Assembly (NCBI GenBank): GCA_964603725.1
Contig: CAZRWW010000005.1
Location: forward strand, 55,572 to 119,571
Direction of reading: 5' to 3'
Length of the DNA stretch: 64,000 nucleotides
DNA from: CAZDKK01 sp964603725
GTDB lineage: Bacteria; Eisenbacteria; RBG-16-71-46; CAIMUX01; WJJG01
Under the pieces are notes generated by a model. The model saw only the letters and a program-made list of their open reading frames with translations. It ran no database searches and was not told the origin of the DNA. Of this stretch, positions 7,915-18,967 are shown one piece after another (within the stretch, counting starts at the first letter, position 1; each line of letters starts with the position of its first letter). A program made the translations under genes and the position numbers.

Positions 7915-10152
7915 CTAGATCCACTCCGCCGGTGAGCCGACCGAATCCGCCAGCGGTTCGCCTTCTTCGTTGCGCGCGGAAGTAGTGCCGAGGAAGATCC
8001 CCTGTGCCATCAGCCGGCGCTCCAGCCATGGCTGGCAGCTTGGATCCAGGAGCTCCAGCGTCGTGGCATCCAGGCGCCGCGCCTTGCGGCCCGCCAGGGC
8101 GGCGACCTGGTTGGCGGTCTCCGCATCGGGACAACTGAGAATGACCGCCGCGCGCCGGGTCACGCGCCGGCAGCGGCTGAACCAGCCGCGGATCTCGGCC
8201 ACAACGTTCTCGGGCAGCTCATTGGAGGAAACGTGCCTCAGGGCCGCCAGCACATCGTCGGCCGCGATCCCTGCCCGCGCCGCCCCGAGGATCGACTGCC
8301 TGGTGATCTGGAAGAGCGTACCGACACCGCGTCCGCGCCGTTCGGCGAAGCGTGCGATCGCTGCCTCGATCGCCGGCGCAGCGGACAGGAACACCACGTC
8401 GAAATTCGGCTGGACCACGATGCGGCCCTCTTCCGCCGGGCCGTAATCGAACTCCTCTGCCAGACCCAGCAAGTACAACCCCGGCTCTTCCAGAGCGAAG
8501 GTGATTCTGCCGTCGGGCAACCGACCCAGGCTGGCGCCACCCAGAGGGACGAGGATCCTGGCCACGAACTCCGTCACATATGTCTCCCACACGCTCTCCA
8601 TGTCCTCACTGGTGCAGTGTCGCCACACATAAACCGCTCTTCCGGCAATGGGCTCGCCCAGTGAATCCTCGGCCGCCGACAGGGGGCGGCTCATCCTGGC
8701 TTGATAGAGCGCGAACTCCGCCAGCGGCAGGTGCTCCCCCGGCCGGTGGTGACGGAACACTGCGCAGTGCAGCGCAAACCGGTCGATCTCCATGCTGGTC
8801 AGCAGTTCTATGGGGCGCCAGACCCCACGCCCCGGGGCAGCGCCCCCCCACCAGGCCCAGTCGGACAAGCTCGCCAGCGCCGTTCCCTGACGGGACTGGA
8901 GCCAGCCCGTCCGATCCCGGCGCGGCCTTGACGAGTCCCAGTCATCGGTGCTCCCACCGGCGGCGCGTATGCGTATGCGGAACGGACTCTTGGCCGCACC
9001 AGGGTCCTCGGAGAGGTCCATCGCACCTCTGGCCGCATCGAGCAGCACACGCAGCCGATCCCGAACCGGCCGTGCCAGCCAGCGGCGACCCGCCGCGTTG
9101 GCCCCCAGGCAATCCTTGGACTTGTACACCACGGGTTCGAGAAAGCCGAGGTGCCAGGCCAGAATGCTCGCGCGATCGATTCGGTCCGGCCAGGACATTC
9201 CCACCGCGGTCGCCACCCAATCGGGAAGCGCCGAGCACCCGCTCTGGATCGCTTTGCGATGGCGGGCGTGGAACCTGAGATCCGCCCGGCGGACCTCTTG
9301 CGGCTCGGCGGACCCGGCGATCACGACCTGCGTCATGTCTTCGAGCAGGTAGGCCAGATGAAAGGTCTCCGCGGGCTGCACAGCCGCCGGCAGGGCGGGC
9401 ACGCTGCGCCGGCAGCGATCGGCGATGGCCGGCCATACCCCCAGCTCGGGCGTCAGCGTCTGCCCATCCAGGGAGGGAAAGAGAAACAGCTTGGAGATCC
9501 CGGCGTCGATCGCCGCCCCCAGCCGGTCGAGCGGGACGTCCTCGAAGCATCCTCGCAGATCTGCGAATCCGAGCGAGGGACCATCGCTGATGAGGAACTC
9601 CACCACCTGGCGCAGTATGGCCACGACTTCCCGCTGCAGCGCATCGACCCCTTGGAGTGGCCCGCCTGGGTCATGCGGATCTTCCCATCGTCCCGCCAAG
9701 CGCTCTCCCAGCAGCTCGTCCTCGGCCAATGCCGGACCGCCGCGCAGCAAGTCCCGCACCCAGTCAATCGAGGATACCCAGCGCGCCAGCTCCTCTGTCC
9801 CAACGTACCGATGTCCGGCAAGCTCCGTTTCCTCATTGCGCGAGAAGTTGTCACGGATGTAGTGAGCCAACCCCTCCACGTCCCACTCCGCCAGGGCCTG
9901 GTGCCGCCGCATCGCGCGCAGCGCGCGGCGGAAGAAACGGAGGCGCTCCGGCAGGCGCCCCCTGCGCTTGTCCCCCAGGGTGTGCACGAACCCCGCGCGC
10001 TGCAACTCGTCCTGCACGCCCCCCAGCGAACTGAGCGCGAACGGCTGCGACACCACCTGGGTGAGGAAGACCTGGCGCGCCCGCAGGCTCAGCCGTTCCC
10101 ACTCGTCCAGGTGGTTGATGAAGGCCGCCCAATCGTTCTCGAGATCCTTCAC
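7915..10152 (-). CDS. XPB-operon protein 3: helicase-associated (XPB/Ssl2 N-terminal-like) domain protein
   Basis: A 745-aa protein, last gene of a three-gene reverse operon. It has no Walker motifs. Residues about 570-700 carry the XPB/Ssl2 N-terminal-type Helicase_C_3 domain (VVQPNFDVVFLSAAPAIEA, TLFQITRQSILGAARAGI, ADDVLAALRHVSSNELPENV), which closely parallels residues 10-90 of the neighbouring XPB helicase. The first about 550 residues are helical and unassigned. The start is GTG 10152 with GGGGAG six bases upstream, 107 bases after the XPB stop. It presumably forms a complex with the helicase; the biochemical role is unknown. Confidence 0.7.
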   Translation of the reverse strand: MKDLENDWAAFINHLDEWERLSLRARQVFLTQVVSQPFALSSLGGVQDELQRAGFVHTLGDKRRGRLPERLRFFRRALRAMRRHQALAEWDVEGLAHYIRDNFSRNEETELAGHRYVGTEELARWVSSIDWVRDLLRGGPALAEDELLGERLAGRWEDPHDPGGPLQGVDALQREVVAILRQVVEFLISDGPSLGFADLRGCFEDVPLDRLGAAIDAGISKLFLFPSLDGQTLTPELGVWPAIADRCRRSVPALPAAVQPAETFHLAYLLEDMTQVVIAGSAEPQEVRRADLRFHARHRKAIQSGCSALPDWVATAVGMSWPDRIDRASILAWHLGFLEPVVYKSKDCLGANAAGRRWLARPVRDRLRVLLDAARGAMDLSEDPGAAKSPFRIRIRAAGGSTDDWDSSRPRRDRTGWLQSRQGTALASLSDWAWWGGAAPGRGVWRPIELLTSMEIDRFALHCAVFRHHRPGEHLPLAEFALYQARMSRPLSAAEDSLGEPIAGRAVYVWRHCTSEDMESVWETYVTEFVARILVPLGGASLGRLPDGRITFALEEPGLYLLGLAEEFDYGPAEEGRIVVQPNFDVVFLSAAPAIEAAIARFAERRGRGVGTLFQITRQSILGAARAGIAADDVLAALRHVSSNELPENVVAEIRGWFSRCRRVTRRAAVILSCPDAETANQVAALAGRKARRLDATTLELLDPSCQPWLERRLMAQGIFLGTTSARNEEGEPLADSVGSPAEWI

Positions 10153-10259
10153 GCAATGCTCCCCGCTCGCCTTCTTCGCACCTCCGCGTCTGTCATTCTC
10201 CCCCGGGCGGGCCTCATTCCTCCACGCCCGTCATCCGTCACACACGCCGGCGGCGCCCG

Positions 10260-11930
10260 TCACTCCGCGCTGTGGATGCGATACTCATACCCCTGCTCAC
10301 ACAGGAAGAGCTGCCGCTTGAGGGCGAAGTCCTGCTCGACCGTGTCCCGGGTCACGAGCGAGTAGAAGTGCGCCTGATTTCGCCCTGCTTTCGGGCGCAG
10401 CACGCGCCCCAGGCGCTGAGCCTCTTCCTGCCGCGATCCAAACGTGCCTGAGATCTGGATGGCCACGGCCGCATCGGGCAGATCCACTGCAAAGTTGCCC
10501 ACCTTGGAGAGGGCCAGCACGCGCGTCTCGCCCGCGCGGAACGACTCGTACAACCGATCGCGCGCCACCTGACCGGTCGAACCGGTCAGGACCGGCACGC
10601 CGAGTTCAGCCGCCAGCGACTTGATCTGATCGAGGTACATGCCGAGGATGAGTGCGGGTTCGTCCGGGTGGCGCGCCAGGATCTCGCGCACAATGGCAGG
10701 CTTGCGCGGATTCTCGGCGGCCAGCCGGAACTTGGCGCGCGCATCGGCCAGGGCATACGGCATGCGGTCCGCCGCGGGCAGAGGAATCCGGACTTCCGTG
10801 CAGACAGCCTTGGCGATCCAGCCTTGATTCTCCAGGATCTTCCACGGAACATCAGCCTTCTTGGGTCCGATGAGCGCGAAGACGTCGTCCTCGCGCCCGT
10901 CCTCACGCACGAGTGTGGCGGTCAGTCCCAGGCGCCGGCGAGCCTGCAACGTGGCCGTGATCTGAAACACCGGGGCCGGCAGCAGATGCACCTCATCGTA
11001 GATGATCAGCCCCCAGTTGCGTTCGTCGAAGAGCGTCAGGTGCCGGAAGTCGCCGTCGGCCCGCTCGCGATAGGTCATGATGTTGTACGTCGCCACCGTC
11101 ACCGGCCGGACATTCTTGACGTGGCCGCTGTACTCGCCGATCTGATCCTCCTGGAGCGACGTCTTGTCGAGCAATTCCTCCATCCACTGACGTGAAGCGG
11201 TCACGCTGCTGGTCAGGATCAGGGTCGAGGCCTGCAGGCGCGCCATGCAGGCCATCCCCACGATCGTCTTGCCCGCTCCGCAGGGCAGCACGATCACACC
11301 CGATCCACCCCGCGGAGACCCGCCCGCATGGAACGCGTCCGCCGCCTGTTCCTGATACACCCGCAGCGACAACGGCTCGCCCCCGCGGGTTTGCGCGCGC
11401 AGCGCGATCGGCAGCGCCTCGCCCACCGTGTAACCGGCCAGGTCCTCCGCCGGGTAGCCGATCTTGACCAAAGCCTGCTTGATGCGGCCGCGCAGGAGCG
11501 GGGCCACCCGGAAGACGGTCCTGGACAGACGCTCTATCAGCAGCGGGGCCACGTGCCGGTTGCGCGCGATCTCCTCCGCGAGGTAGGGATCCCGGCTCGA
11601 CAACCTCAAGCCGTCGCCGTCGCGTTCGAGCACCAGCCGCCCGAACCGCCCGGCGTAGTCACGGATCTCCGCCTCCACGTTGGCCGGCACCGCGTACTTC
11701 GCGTACTCGCGCAGAATGGCCACGATGTCTTCCGGGGCGACGCCCGCGGCGCGCGCATTCCAGATCGACAGCGGCGTGATGCGATAGGTGTGTACATGTT
11801 CAGGCGACTTGACCAGCTCGGCAAAGCGCACCAGCTCGTTGCGCGCGCTGACATAGCGGGGGCTGTCCACCTCGACCAACACCGTGTGGTCGCTCTGCAC
11901 GATGAGCGGATTGTTGATGTCGGGGCTCAC
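10260..11930 (-). CDS. XPB/Ssl2-type DNA helicase
   Basis: A 556-aa superfamily-2 DNA helicase. An N-terminal Helicase_C_3/DRD-like domain (residues 10-140: LIVQSDHTVLVEVDSP, YRITPLSIWNARAAGV) precedes the motor. Walker A is LPCGAGKT (near 218) and the DEVH box is IIYDEVHLLP (near 310). The XPB-specific RED motif is VREDGRED (near 343) and motif VI is QRLGRVLRPK (near 510). The start is GTG 11930, overlapping the upstream stop as GTGA, which excludes the longer in-frame extension. Bacterial and archaeal XPB proteins unwind DNA in repair; placement in a dedicated trio inside a defence island suggests a DNA-targeting immune function (inference). Confidence 0.88.
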   Translation of the reverse strand: MSPDINNPLIVQSDHTVLVEVDSPRYVSARNELVRFAELVKSPEHVHTYRITPLSIWNARAAGVAPEDIVAILREYAKYAVPANVEAEIRDYAGRFGRLVLERDGDGLRLSSRDPYLAEEIARNRHVAPLLIERLSRTVFRVAPLLRGRIKQALVKIGYPAEDLAGYTVGEALPIALRAQTRGGEPLSLRVYQEQAADAFHAGGSPRGGSGVIVLPCGAGKTIVGMACMARLQASTLILTSSVTASRQWMEELLDKTSLQEDQIGEYSGHVKNVRPVTVATYNIMTYRERADGDFRHLTLFDERNWGLIIYDEVHLLPAPVFQITATLQARRRLGLTATLVREDGREDDVFALIGPKKADVPWKILENQGWIAKAVCTEVRIPLPAADRMPYALADARAKFRLAAENPRKPAIVREILARHPDEPALILGMYLDQIKSLAAELGVPVLTGSTGQVARDRLYESFRAGETRVLALSKVGNFAVDLPDAAVAIQISGTFGSRQEEAQRLGRVLRPKAGRNQAHFYSLVTRDTVEQDFALKRQLFLCEQGYEYRIHSAE

Positions 11931-13867
11931 TGGATCGTCTCCGCCTGCACCGCCCCGGCGGAATCGCGCGGTTCGCGTGCGGCTCGCTCGGGAGCGACCC
12001 CGTACCCCAGGTGCCGCAACGCGCTCAGGAAGCGCGCGCGGGCGCGGGCGGGCACCACGACGAACCTTCCCCCAGCAGCCGCGCAGTAGCGCCCGGTGCG
12101 GCGATCGGCAGCGATCAGCGCGGCCAGGTCGGCATCCGCGCACTCGTACAGCCGGGTCTCACCCCGGTCGATCAGCGCGCCCGCCCGTCGCTCCGCTTCG
12201 GCGAGAAGAGAAGCCACGGTCTCCGGCAGCTCCCCCGCTGCGCGCGCCGCCAGGAAGTCGCGCAGATCCTGGACCGGATGGCCACTCGCCGCCGCCTCCA
12301 GGATGCGCTGGCGATCGAGCCGCCAGGTGGCTTCTCCCGTCGGCGCGGCGAACAGGTCGAGCATGTGGCGCTCGGCCACGGGCAGCGACTCGACCAGGAC
12401 GACCACATCCAGATTGGGCAGGACCCTCAGGAGCGGTCGCGTCTCCTCCTCCTCGCTCGGCATCTGCTCGCGATCCACTTCGATGTTGAGACACTCCGCG
12501 CCCAGTGGCGTCAGGCGGATGAACAGCAGGCCGTCGTACCGGCTGAGGAAGGAGAACTCGTCCGCCCCCCAGATGTCACCGTAGTCGTACCGCGCCCCGG
12601 CCGGAGGAATGTAGGCCACATCGATGACGCCGAGCGTGGCGGCGTATTCGAAGAGGAAGCAGAGCGCGTAGCGCCCTTGCAGGATCTCCCACCGGCCATG
12701 GTTCTCGTAGCCCAGGCTGCCGTAGTGTCGCTCGGCGAAGTAGAGGCTCCAGGCCTCGCCACCTTGGGTGATCTGGAAGTCGCTGCCCGAGGCGCGCACG
12801 AATCGCAGGAACTCTTCGACCGCGACCCAGCGCCCGCAGGGGCAACCGGCCAGGGCCTCCGCGATGGCTGCCCGTCGCTCCGCGGGGTCGGTGAGACCAC
12901 GCCGGCCACGGCCGCTCTGGCCCTTGATCTTGTCGATCCGCCGCAGCTCGTCGTGCGGCGAGTCGTAGACCCACTTCTCCCAGGCCTCCTGCAACGTCGC
13001 GGCGGGGCTCCGCAACAGGGCATCCTTGCCTTTGCGCGTGAGCTCCAGCTTGGCGCCGCGTTTGCGCGCCAGGCCCGCGGCCTGCGCGATGAGCGGCCAG
13101 GCGAAGGCCCGGATTGGACCCACGGTCTGATCGCGCCTGCGCCAGCGCGAGGTCGTCTGGTCGACCTCGATCGAGTAGAAGTCGCCGCCATGGAGGACCG
13201 TCTGCAATCTGGCGATAGAACTCGCGCTGGGATGTCCCGTCCCCTCGCCGACAGATATCTTGCCCGCATCGATCAGACTCAGCACCGCGCGCAGGTCGTC
13301 CTTGGCGGCCCGCTCCATCAACCGCTTCTCGACCGGCACGGGCGGCTCCGCGGGCTTATCGCCGTGCGCTCCGTAGTGGGGCCTGGGTCTTGGCGGTGCG
13401 AAGCGCTCCGGCAGCTCGCTGATCGTCTGGACCTCGGCCTGACGCGGCTCGGGAACGAACGACTCGAGCCGCTTCTTAAGATCGTCGGGAATCCTGAGCG
13501 GGCCCCCGTAGCGGGAGCCGAAGAAGAACAAATGCATCAGGGTCGGCCGTGCGTCCCTGGGATAGGAGCTGAGCGAACCCCAGTCAGGACTCCCCCCGTA
13601 CTTGCTGCGGAACTGGTCGGTGGGGAAGGAGCCGTCCCCATGGACGGCCTCGGCAACGGCCGCCTGCTGCAGCTCGTCGAGCTGGTTCCAGAGAGCCCTG
13701 AGTCGGCCCCCTTTCATCTCTTCCAGGATCCCCGGAACGATCTGGTCCTTGCGGCCCACGGCGGGCTTGTCGAGCAGGCGCGCGAGTCGCTTCAGCTCGT
13801 CGAGCTTGAGCGCATCGTAAAGCGCCTCTTGCAGCGTCGTGTAGACCTGGTCGAGCGGTTGGGGCAT
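11927..13867 (-). CDS. XPB-operon protein 1: helicase-associated domain protein
   Basis: A 646-aa protein, first gene of the XPB trio. It starts at ATG 13867 behind GGAGAGGAG; the open frame extends further upstream but without family-like sequence. The N-terminal about 90 residues (ALKLDELKRLARLLDKP, VGRKDQIVPGILEEMKGG) look like a SAP-like helical module. Residues about 475-570 contain an XPB-type helicase-associated domain (VLPNLDVVVLVESLPVAERH, LDRQRILEAAASGHPVQDL) similar to those in the other two trio members. There is a proline-rich hinge near residue 160. It has no ATPase motifs, so it probably serves as a platform or DNA-binding subunit. Its stop overlaps the XPB start. Confidence 0.7.
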   Translation of the reverse strand: MPQPLDQVYTTLQEALYDALKLDELKRLARLLDKPAVGRKDQIVPGILEEMKGGRLRALWNQLDELQQAAVAEAVHGDGSFPTDQFRSKYGGSPDWGSLSSYPRDARPTLMHLFFFGSRYGGPLRIPDDLKKRLESFVPEPRQAEVQTISELPERFAPPRPRPHYGAHGDKPAEPPVPVEKRLMERAAKDDLRAVLSLIDAGKISVGEGTGHPSASSIARLQTVLHGGDFYSIEVDQTTSRWRRRDQTVGPIRAFAWPLIAQAAGLARKRGAKLELTRKGKDALLRSPAATLQEAWEKWVYDSPHDELRRIDKIKGQSGRGRRGLTDPAERRAAIAEALAGCPCGRWVAVEEFLRFVRASGSDFQITQGGEAWSLYFAERHYGSLGYENHGRWEILQGRYALCFLFEYAATLGVIDVAYIPPAGARYDYGDIWGADEFSFLSRYDGLLFIRLTPLGAECLNIEVDREQMPSEEEETRPLLRVLPNLDVVVLVESLPVAERHMLDLFAAPTGEATWRLDRQRILEAAASGHPVQDLRDFLAARAAGELPETVASLLAEAERRAGALIDRGETRLYECADADLAALIAADRRTGRYCAAAGGRFVVVPARARARFLSALRHLGYGVAPERAAREPRDSAGAVQAETIQ

Positions 13868-14148
13868 GCGCGTTTGCTCCTCTCCGAGGCCTTCCTCAGG
13901 CAGCCTGATCCCCCTGGAACCCCGTGAGCATACGACAGTGAGACGCCGGTTCGCAGCACCTGAGACCCAGAGCATCAGACCGGCAAACCGCCTAAGCGGG
14001 ACCTCAGAGGGGCCCACTCGTCCCGGGGGCGACTGGCTCGACGCGCTCGAGAAGAAGTACGATATCTCCACTGAAGCCCAGGGCCTCGCTGAGCGGGACC
14101 TCATCGTGGGTGGATGAGCACCATGGTGGCGCGGAATCTGCCTCCCCT

Positions 14149-14570
14149 TCACTCCACCTCAAACCCCTGACTCGAGAACTTCAGCGTCCTCCCATTCTCC
14201 GTCACCACCCGCACCACGTGGTCGGGCACGCCCTCCGGCAGCGTGGCCTCGATCTCGAGCGTCACCCTGACCTTGGCCCCCGGCAGTGCCGCCAGGTGCG
14301 CGATCACCTCCTCGGCGATCTTCCCGGCATCCGAACCGAGGCGCATGGGATTGGTCAGCTCGACCGTGCCGTAGAAGCGACGCGGCTTGGGGGCGGGCGG
14401 GGGGGGACAGGCACACGCTCCCCAGCCACCGCCCCGGCCTGGCCGACACCACGAGCGCGGCCGGATCCGCCGCCGCCCTCCTCGGCACCGGGAAAGCTGC
14501 CAGTAGCGCCCGCAGCGCCTGCCCTTGCCGCCTCTTCCTCCATCTGCCCCCGCCCTTGAACCATCATCCG
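14149..14570 (-). pseudogene. DUF499 shard 3 (3' end plus linker, frameshifted)
   Basis: Encodes the terminal about 65 residues (MRLGSDAGKIAEEV to FSSQGFEVE) and, further upstream, a low-complexity linker (QMEEEAARAGAAGATG) equivalent to the linker of the 23.4-kb copy. The two halves are in different frames because of a G homopolymer near 14400. Similarity again begins at the stop codon (14149). Roughly the last 140 codons of DUF499 are represented. Confidence 0.75.
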
Positions 14571-14723
14571 CCGACGGAGGCAGCCCAACCTGCGTGCCAG
14601 CTGGACGGAAATCTCACAATGGATTGTTTGTGACGAAAGGCGTTCTGCTATGGGGTGGGTCGGCCGCGCGTGTCGACGGTTCCAACGCAGGTTGAAAGGC
14701 CGGCCAACTCGGGTTGGATGCCT

Positions 14724-16090
<1,367 letters not shown>

Positions 16091-16217
16091 GTGCAAGGCC
16101 TCGCGGACTGGGGGACGACTCGCTTCACGTCTGCGCTTACACCGTACAGTTGTCGCCCGTGCAGGCGACGGGGTCAAGTGCGGAGGGCCCGGCGTGGCGC
16201 AGTCGCCGCCATCGCAC

Positions 16218-17357
16218 TCACACCAGCAGACCGGCCCATAGGCGCTCGAGAAACTTCCCCCAGGGGGCGATCTCGATGCCTTCGTCGAGAACGCGCGGCT
16301 CCTTCTCCAGGCACACGACCACGGCGTGCTTGACGCGGTGACTCTCGCGCAGGGCTCGCAGCCCGCGCAGATCGGTCTCGTGCACACGGCCCGATCCCTT
16401 CACCTCGATCGCCGCGTGCATGTCGCCCAGCACGAAGTCGACCTCGTGACCGGTCGAGGTGCGCCAGAAGCGGATGTCGAGGTCGGGTTGCCGATAGCGG
16501 CGGAAGTTCATCAACTCCATCAGCACCCAGTGCTCAAGACTCTTGCCGAATTCCGCGCCACCGATCCTGGGGCGGCGGCGGGCGAGGTAGTTGGCGATAC
16601 CCACGTCGAACAGATAGAACTTCTCTGTCTGGACCATCCGGCGATCGCGCGCTCGCGTCCAGGGGGCGAGTCGGTGACCCAGCATCGTATCCTCGAGGAT
16701 CTCGAAGTAGGTGCGAACGACCTTCGCGCTGACTCCGGCCTCTCTGGCCACATTCGTGTAGTTGAGCAGTTCACTCGAAGTCAGCGCCGCAACCCGGAGG
16801 AACTCCGCGAAGGCAGGCACATTGCGCAAGCGTGCTTCGGCGGCAATCTCCTCCTTGAGGTAGTCGGCGACATAGGCTCGTAGATCGGGCTCCGGGTCCG
16901 CCGACGGAAAGTGCGGCGGCAACATGCCCGTCCACATGGCATGCTCAAGGTCGAAGCCTCTCACCTCCGTGGCGGACAGCGGCCCCATCTCCACGCGCCA
17001 CGCCCGGCCGGCCAGGAGGTTCGCGTGGCCTTGACGAAGCTTGCGGGCGCTCGAGCCGGTCAGCAGGAAGGAGGCCCTCTTCCTCTCGATCAGCCAGTGC
17101 ACCTCGTCGAGAAGCGCCGGGATCTTCTGCACCTCGTCGATCACCGTGAGCCGCCCGTCCCAGCGTTCCCTCAGGAGCGCCGGTCTCGCCAGGTAATCAG
17201 CGAAGGTGTCGGTCTCGAGGAGATCGATGACCTTCTCCTTCCCGGTCAGGAAGGTGTGATGGATCCAGTAGGTCTTGCCGACCCTCCGGGGTCCCCAGAG
17301 GAAAGCCGAACGGCCGGGTGGGAGGTCGACCGTCAAGTGCCTACGGACGATCTGCAT
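16218..17357 (-). CDS. AAA_14/DUF4143 ATP-binding protein
   Basis: A 379-aa protein with an N-terminal AAA_14 ATPase (Walker A WGPRRVGKT, near residue 22; Walker B LTVIDEVQKIP, near 70; sensor LLTGSSARKLRQG) and a C-terminal DUF4143 domain. The latter includes a winged helix (NYTNVAREAGVSAKVVRTYF) and a PD-(D/E)XK-like core (GHEVDFVLGD, AAIEVKGSGR). The family is very widespread and its function is still unclear; a role in conflict systems has been proposed. ATG 17357 lacks a ribosome site, and the likely -10 lies close to the start, so translation may use a very short leader. A perfect palindrome overlaps this promoter. Confidence 0.8.
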   Translation of the reverse strand: MQIVRRHLTVDLPPGRSAFLWGPRRVGKTYWIHHTFLTGKEKVIDLLETDTFADYLARPALLRERWDGRLTVIDEVQKIPALLDEVHWLIERKRASFLLTGSSARKLRQGHANLLAGRAWRVEMGPLSATEVRGFDLEHAMWTGMLPPHFPSADPEPDLRAYVADYLKEEIAAEARLRNVPAFAEFLRVAALTSSELLNYTNVAREAGVSAKVVRTYFEILEDTMLGHRLAPWTRARDRRMVQTEKFYLFDVGIANYLARRRPRIGGAEFGKSLEHWVLMELMNFRRYRQPDLDIRFWRTSTGHEVDFVLGDMHAAIEVKGSGRVHETDLRGLRALRESHRVKHAVVVCLEKEPRVLDEGIEIAPWGKFLERLWAGLLV

Positions 17358-17369
17358 GGTGAGGGCAGT

Positions 17370-17381
17370 TTATCCGGATAA
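17370..17381. promoter_or_regulatory. Palindrome overlapping the promoter of the DUF4143 gene
   Basis: TTATCC followed by GGATAA forms a perfect 12-bp palindrome 13 bases upstream of ATG 17357. It lies where a -10 box would be expected and could be an operator; no regulator is identified. Confidence 0.35.
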
Positions 17382-17390
17382 TCTTTCCAT

Positions 17391-17670
17391 TCAAGGCGAA
17401 TTTGTCGGCCTTGGACCAGGCGCCGGCCTTGTTGCCACAACCACGGATTCCGCGAGCTGCGGACACAAATACTTATTTCACAAAGCATTAGACGACGTGC
17501 TTCCCGCCCGTGGCTGGCGGTGCCGCCCGTCCACCAGTCCGGGAGCCTGCAGTCGAGGCCTTCTTCCTCCCCCGTCACCAGATTCAGGCGGACCATCCGC
17601 GAGACGCCGTGGATCGGCTGCACGTCCTCGTGCATGACCAACCGCCGCTCGATGTGCGAGTTCGGGGGAA
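17391..17670 (-). other. Unrecognised remnant region
   Basis: The reverse strand here encodes a short protein-like stretch (MHEDVQPIHGVSRMVRLNL, then CRLPDWWTGGTASHGREARR) that ends abruptly. It has no start and no identified relative, and it looks like another gene fragment left by recombination between the DUF4143 gene and the AbiEi-like shard. No other feature was seen. Confidence 0.35.
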
Positions 17671-17905
17671 CTCTGGCTCCGGTCGGCCGAGGCCGGGGCC
17701 AACGTCTTGCTTATCGAGCCGAAAGACGACGGTGTGTTTGTCGGTGCGTCGGTGCGAGATGGAACGACGTACGTGGCCCCCAGCCAAGCCGCGGCGGATC
17801 TCCTCACCAGCTCGGGACGAGGACCGGCGGAAGCGGAATCCCTGATCGCCTGGATGGCTGAAAACGAGGACGCCTGGCGTGGGTGAGTTGTATGTCCTTG
17901 CGCGA
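17671..17905 (+). pseudogene. 3' shard of the AbiEi-like gene plus the start of a toxin gene
   Basis: Nearly the same sequence as 21058-21292: the last about 70 codons of the AbiEi-like gene (SAEAGANVLLIEP, then AESLIAWMAENEDAWRG) followed by an overlapping GTG frame beginning VGELYVLARRVLLEA. The latter resembles the N-terminus of AbiEii-type nucleotidyltransferase toxins and decays after about 15 residues. The 5' part of the antitoxin gene and nearly all of the toxin gene are missing. Confidence 0.7.
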
Positions 17906-17999
17906 CGCGTACTGCTCGAAGCGTACTGCTCTATGCGTTGGTTGCTCTTGGCGACATGGCGGGACTTGATCCGAAGAGGTCACCGGCGCACCAGGTAGT

Positions 18000-18413
18000 C
18001 TATGGCTGGGCTCCGGCCGGCAGGCGAGCGACAACAGCATCGTGTGCCTGACGAGCCATTTTGAGTGCCTGCTCAGCTTCCTTGTAGGACGGCGCCTCGT
18101 CTTCCCCAGGATACCGGAACTTCCAGGCATACTCGGTCAAGGGGACGACGGCATCCACAATCGTACGTAGATCGGGCACACAGGCGAGAACCTGCTCGCC
18201 GAGTTCCTCCAGATTGTGAGTCTTGCGAAACGGCGTGCTATGCCACACGAGCAGAGCTTTGAATGACTTCTCGACTGCCTGCTGAGCATGGAAGACCGCG
18301 TGTTCGGTGAAAGGCTGCTCCGCAGTGAGGTTATGGTCCCCCGCCGCGAGGTCGGTTGCCGCCTTGTGCAGCCAGGCGCGCACTTCCGCCAGCAGTTCAG
18401 GATCATGCTGCAT
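18000..18413 (-). CDS. HEPN-domain toxin of a MNT-HEPN pair
   Basis: A 137-aa all-helical HEPN protein: HKAATDLAAGDHNLT, FHAQQAVEKSFKALLVWHST, FRKTHNLEELGEQV, YAWKFRYPGEDEAPSYKEAE. HEPN toxins of this class are RNases acting in the cytosol, held inactive by the partner nucleotidyltransferase. The usual RX4-6H catalytic motif is not clear; RKTH occupies the corresponding conserved loop. The start is taken at ATG 18413, which overlaps the end of the MNT gene by 11 bases. A frame upstream of this codon is open but non-homologous. Confidence 0.78.
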   Translation of the reverse strand: MQHDPELLAEVRAWLHKAATDLAAGDHNLTAEQPFTEHAVFHAQQAVEKSFKALLVWHSTPFRKTHNLEELGEQVLACVPDLRTIVDAVVPLTEYAWKFRYPGEDEAPSYKEAEQALKMARQAHDAVVARLPAGAQP

Positions 18414-18735
18414 GGACGAGCTGCCCCTCCCGCAGGATCGTGGCCGGCAACGAAGCAACCACATGGACTCGCCGTTCGAATCTCGTTCTCGTCCAGACCA
18501 GAACATCGGCGGCTATGCCGGTCCCGCGTAGCACCCGATAGGCAAGTCGACTGCCCTTGCGCTCGTCGGATGCGTCGTCCGGGACAATCAACATGAGATC
18601 GTAGTCGCTGTCGGCGTCTGCGTCTCCGCGAGCCTTGGAACCGAACAAGTAGATGCGATCCGGCTGATAGGCGGCGATCAGCCGCTCAACGATCAGCTTC
18701 AGCTTGGGATCTCTGCTGACGAGGTCCGCCGTCAT
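18403..18735 (-). CDS. MNT-type nucleotidyltransferase antitoxin
   Basis: A 110-aa minimal nucleotidyltransferase. The active-site motif LFGSKARGDADADSDYDLML provides the GS pair and the two metal-binding aspartates (DYD), so it looks catalytically competent. Proteins of this type adenylylate and neutralise the HEPN toxin encoded just downstream in the same operon. Start is chosen at ATG 18735 (MTADLVSRDPKLKL), as the longer frame to 18849 has no family similarity. The pair sits between two island shards and could stabilise the region by addiction. Confidence 0.78.
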   Translation of the reverse strand: MTADLVSRDPKLKLIVERLIAAYQPDRIYLFGSKARGDADADSDYDLMLIVPDDASDERKGSRLAYRVLRGTGIAADVLVWTRTRFERRVHVVASLPATILREGQLVHAA

Positions 18736-18967
18736 GGTTTCGAGCTCCGTCGTGACTCGCCTCCAGTCCGAACGCCGCCTTCCAGGATCAAGGCACCATA
18801 CGACCATGCCATGGGGCCATTCTATTCCATCCAGTTGCCCCTCTCCCATGCCTTTCGTGACCCCGTGGCTGGAACCTGAGGCCGCTCACTTCAGCCGGGA
18901 GCTTCCAATCCCGGACATGTGCGAAGCGCAGGAGCCTTGTGCAGTCACGGCCTCAGCACCGATTACT

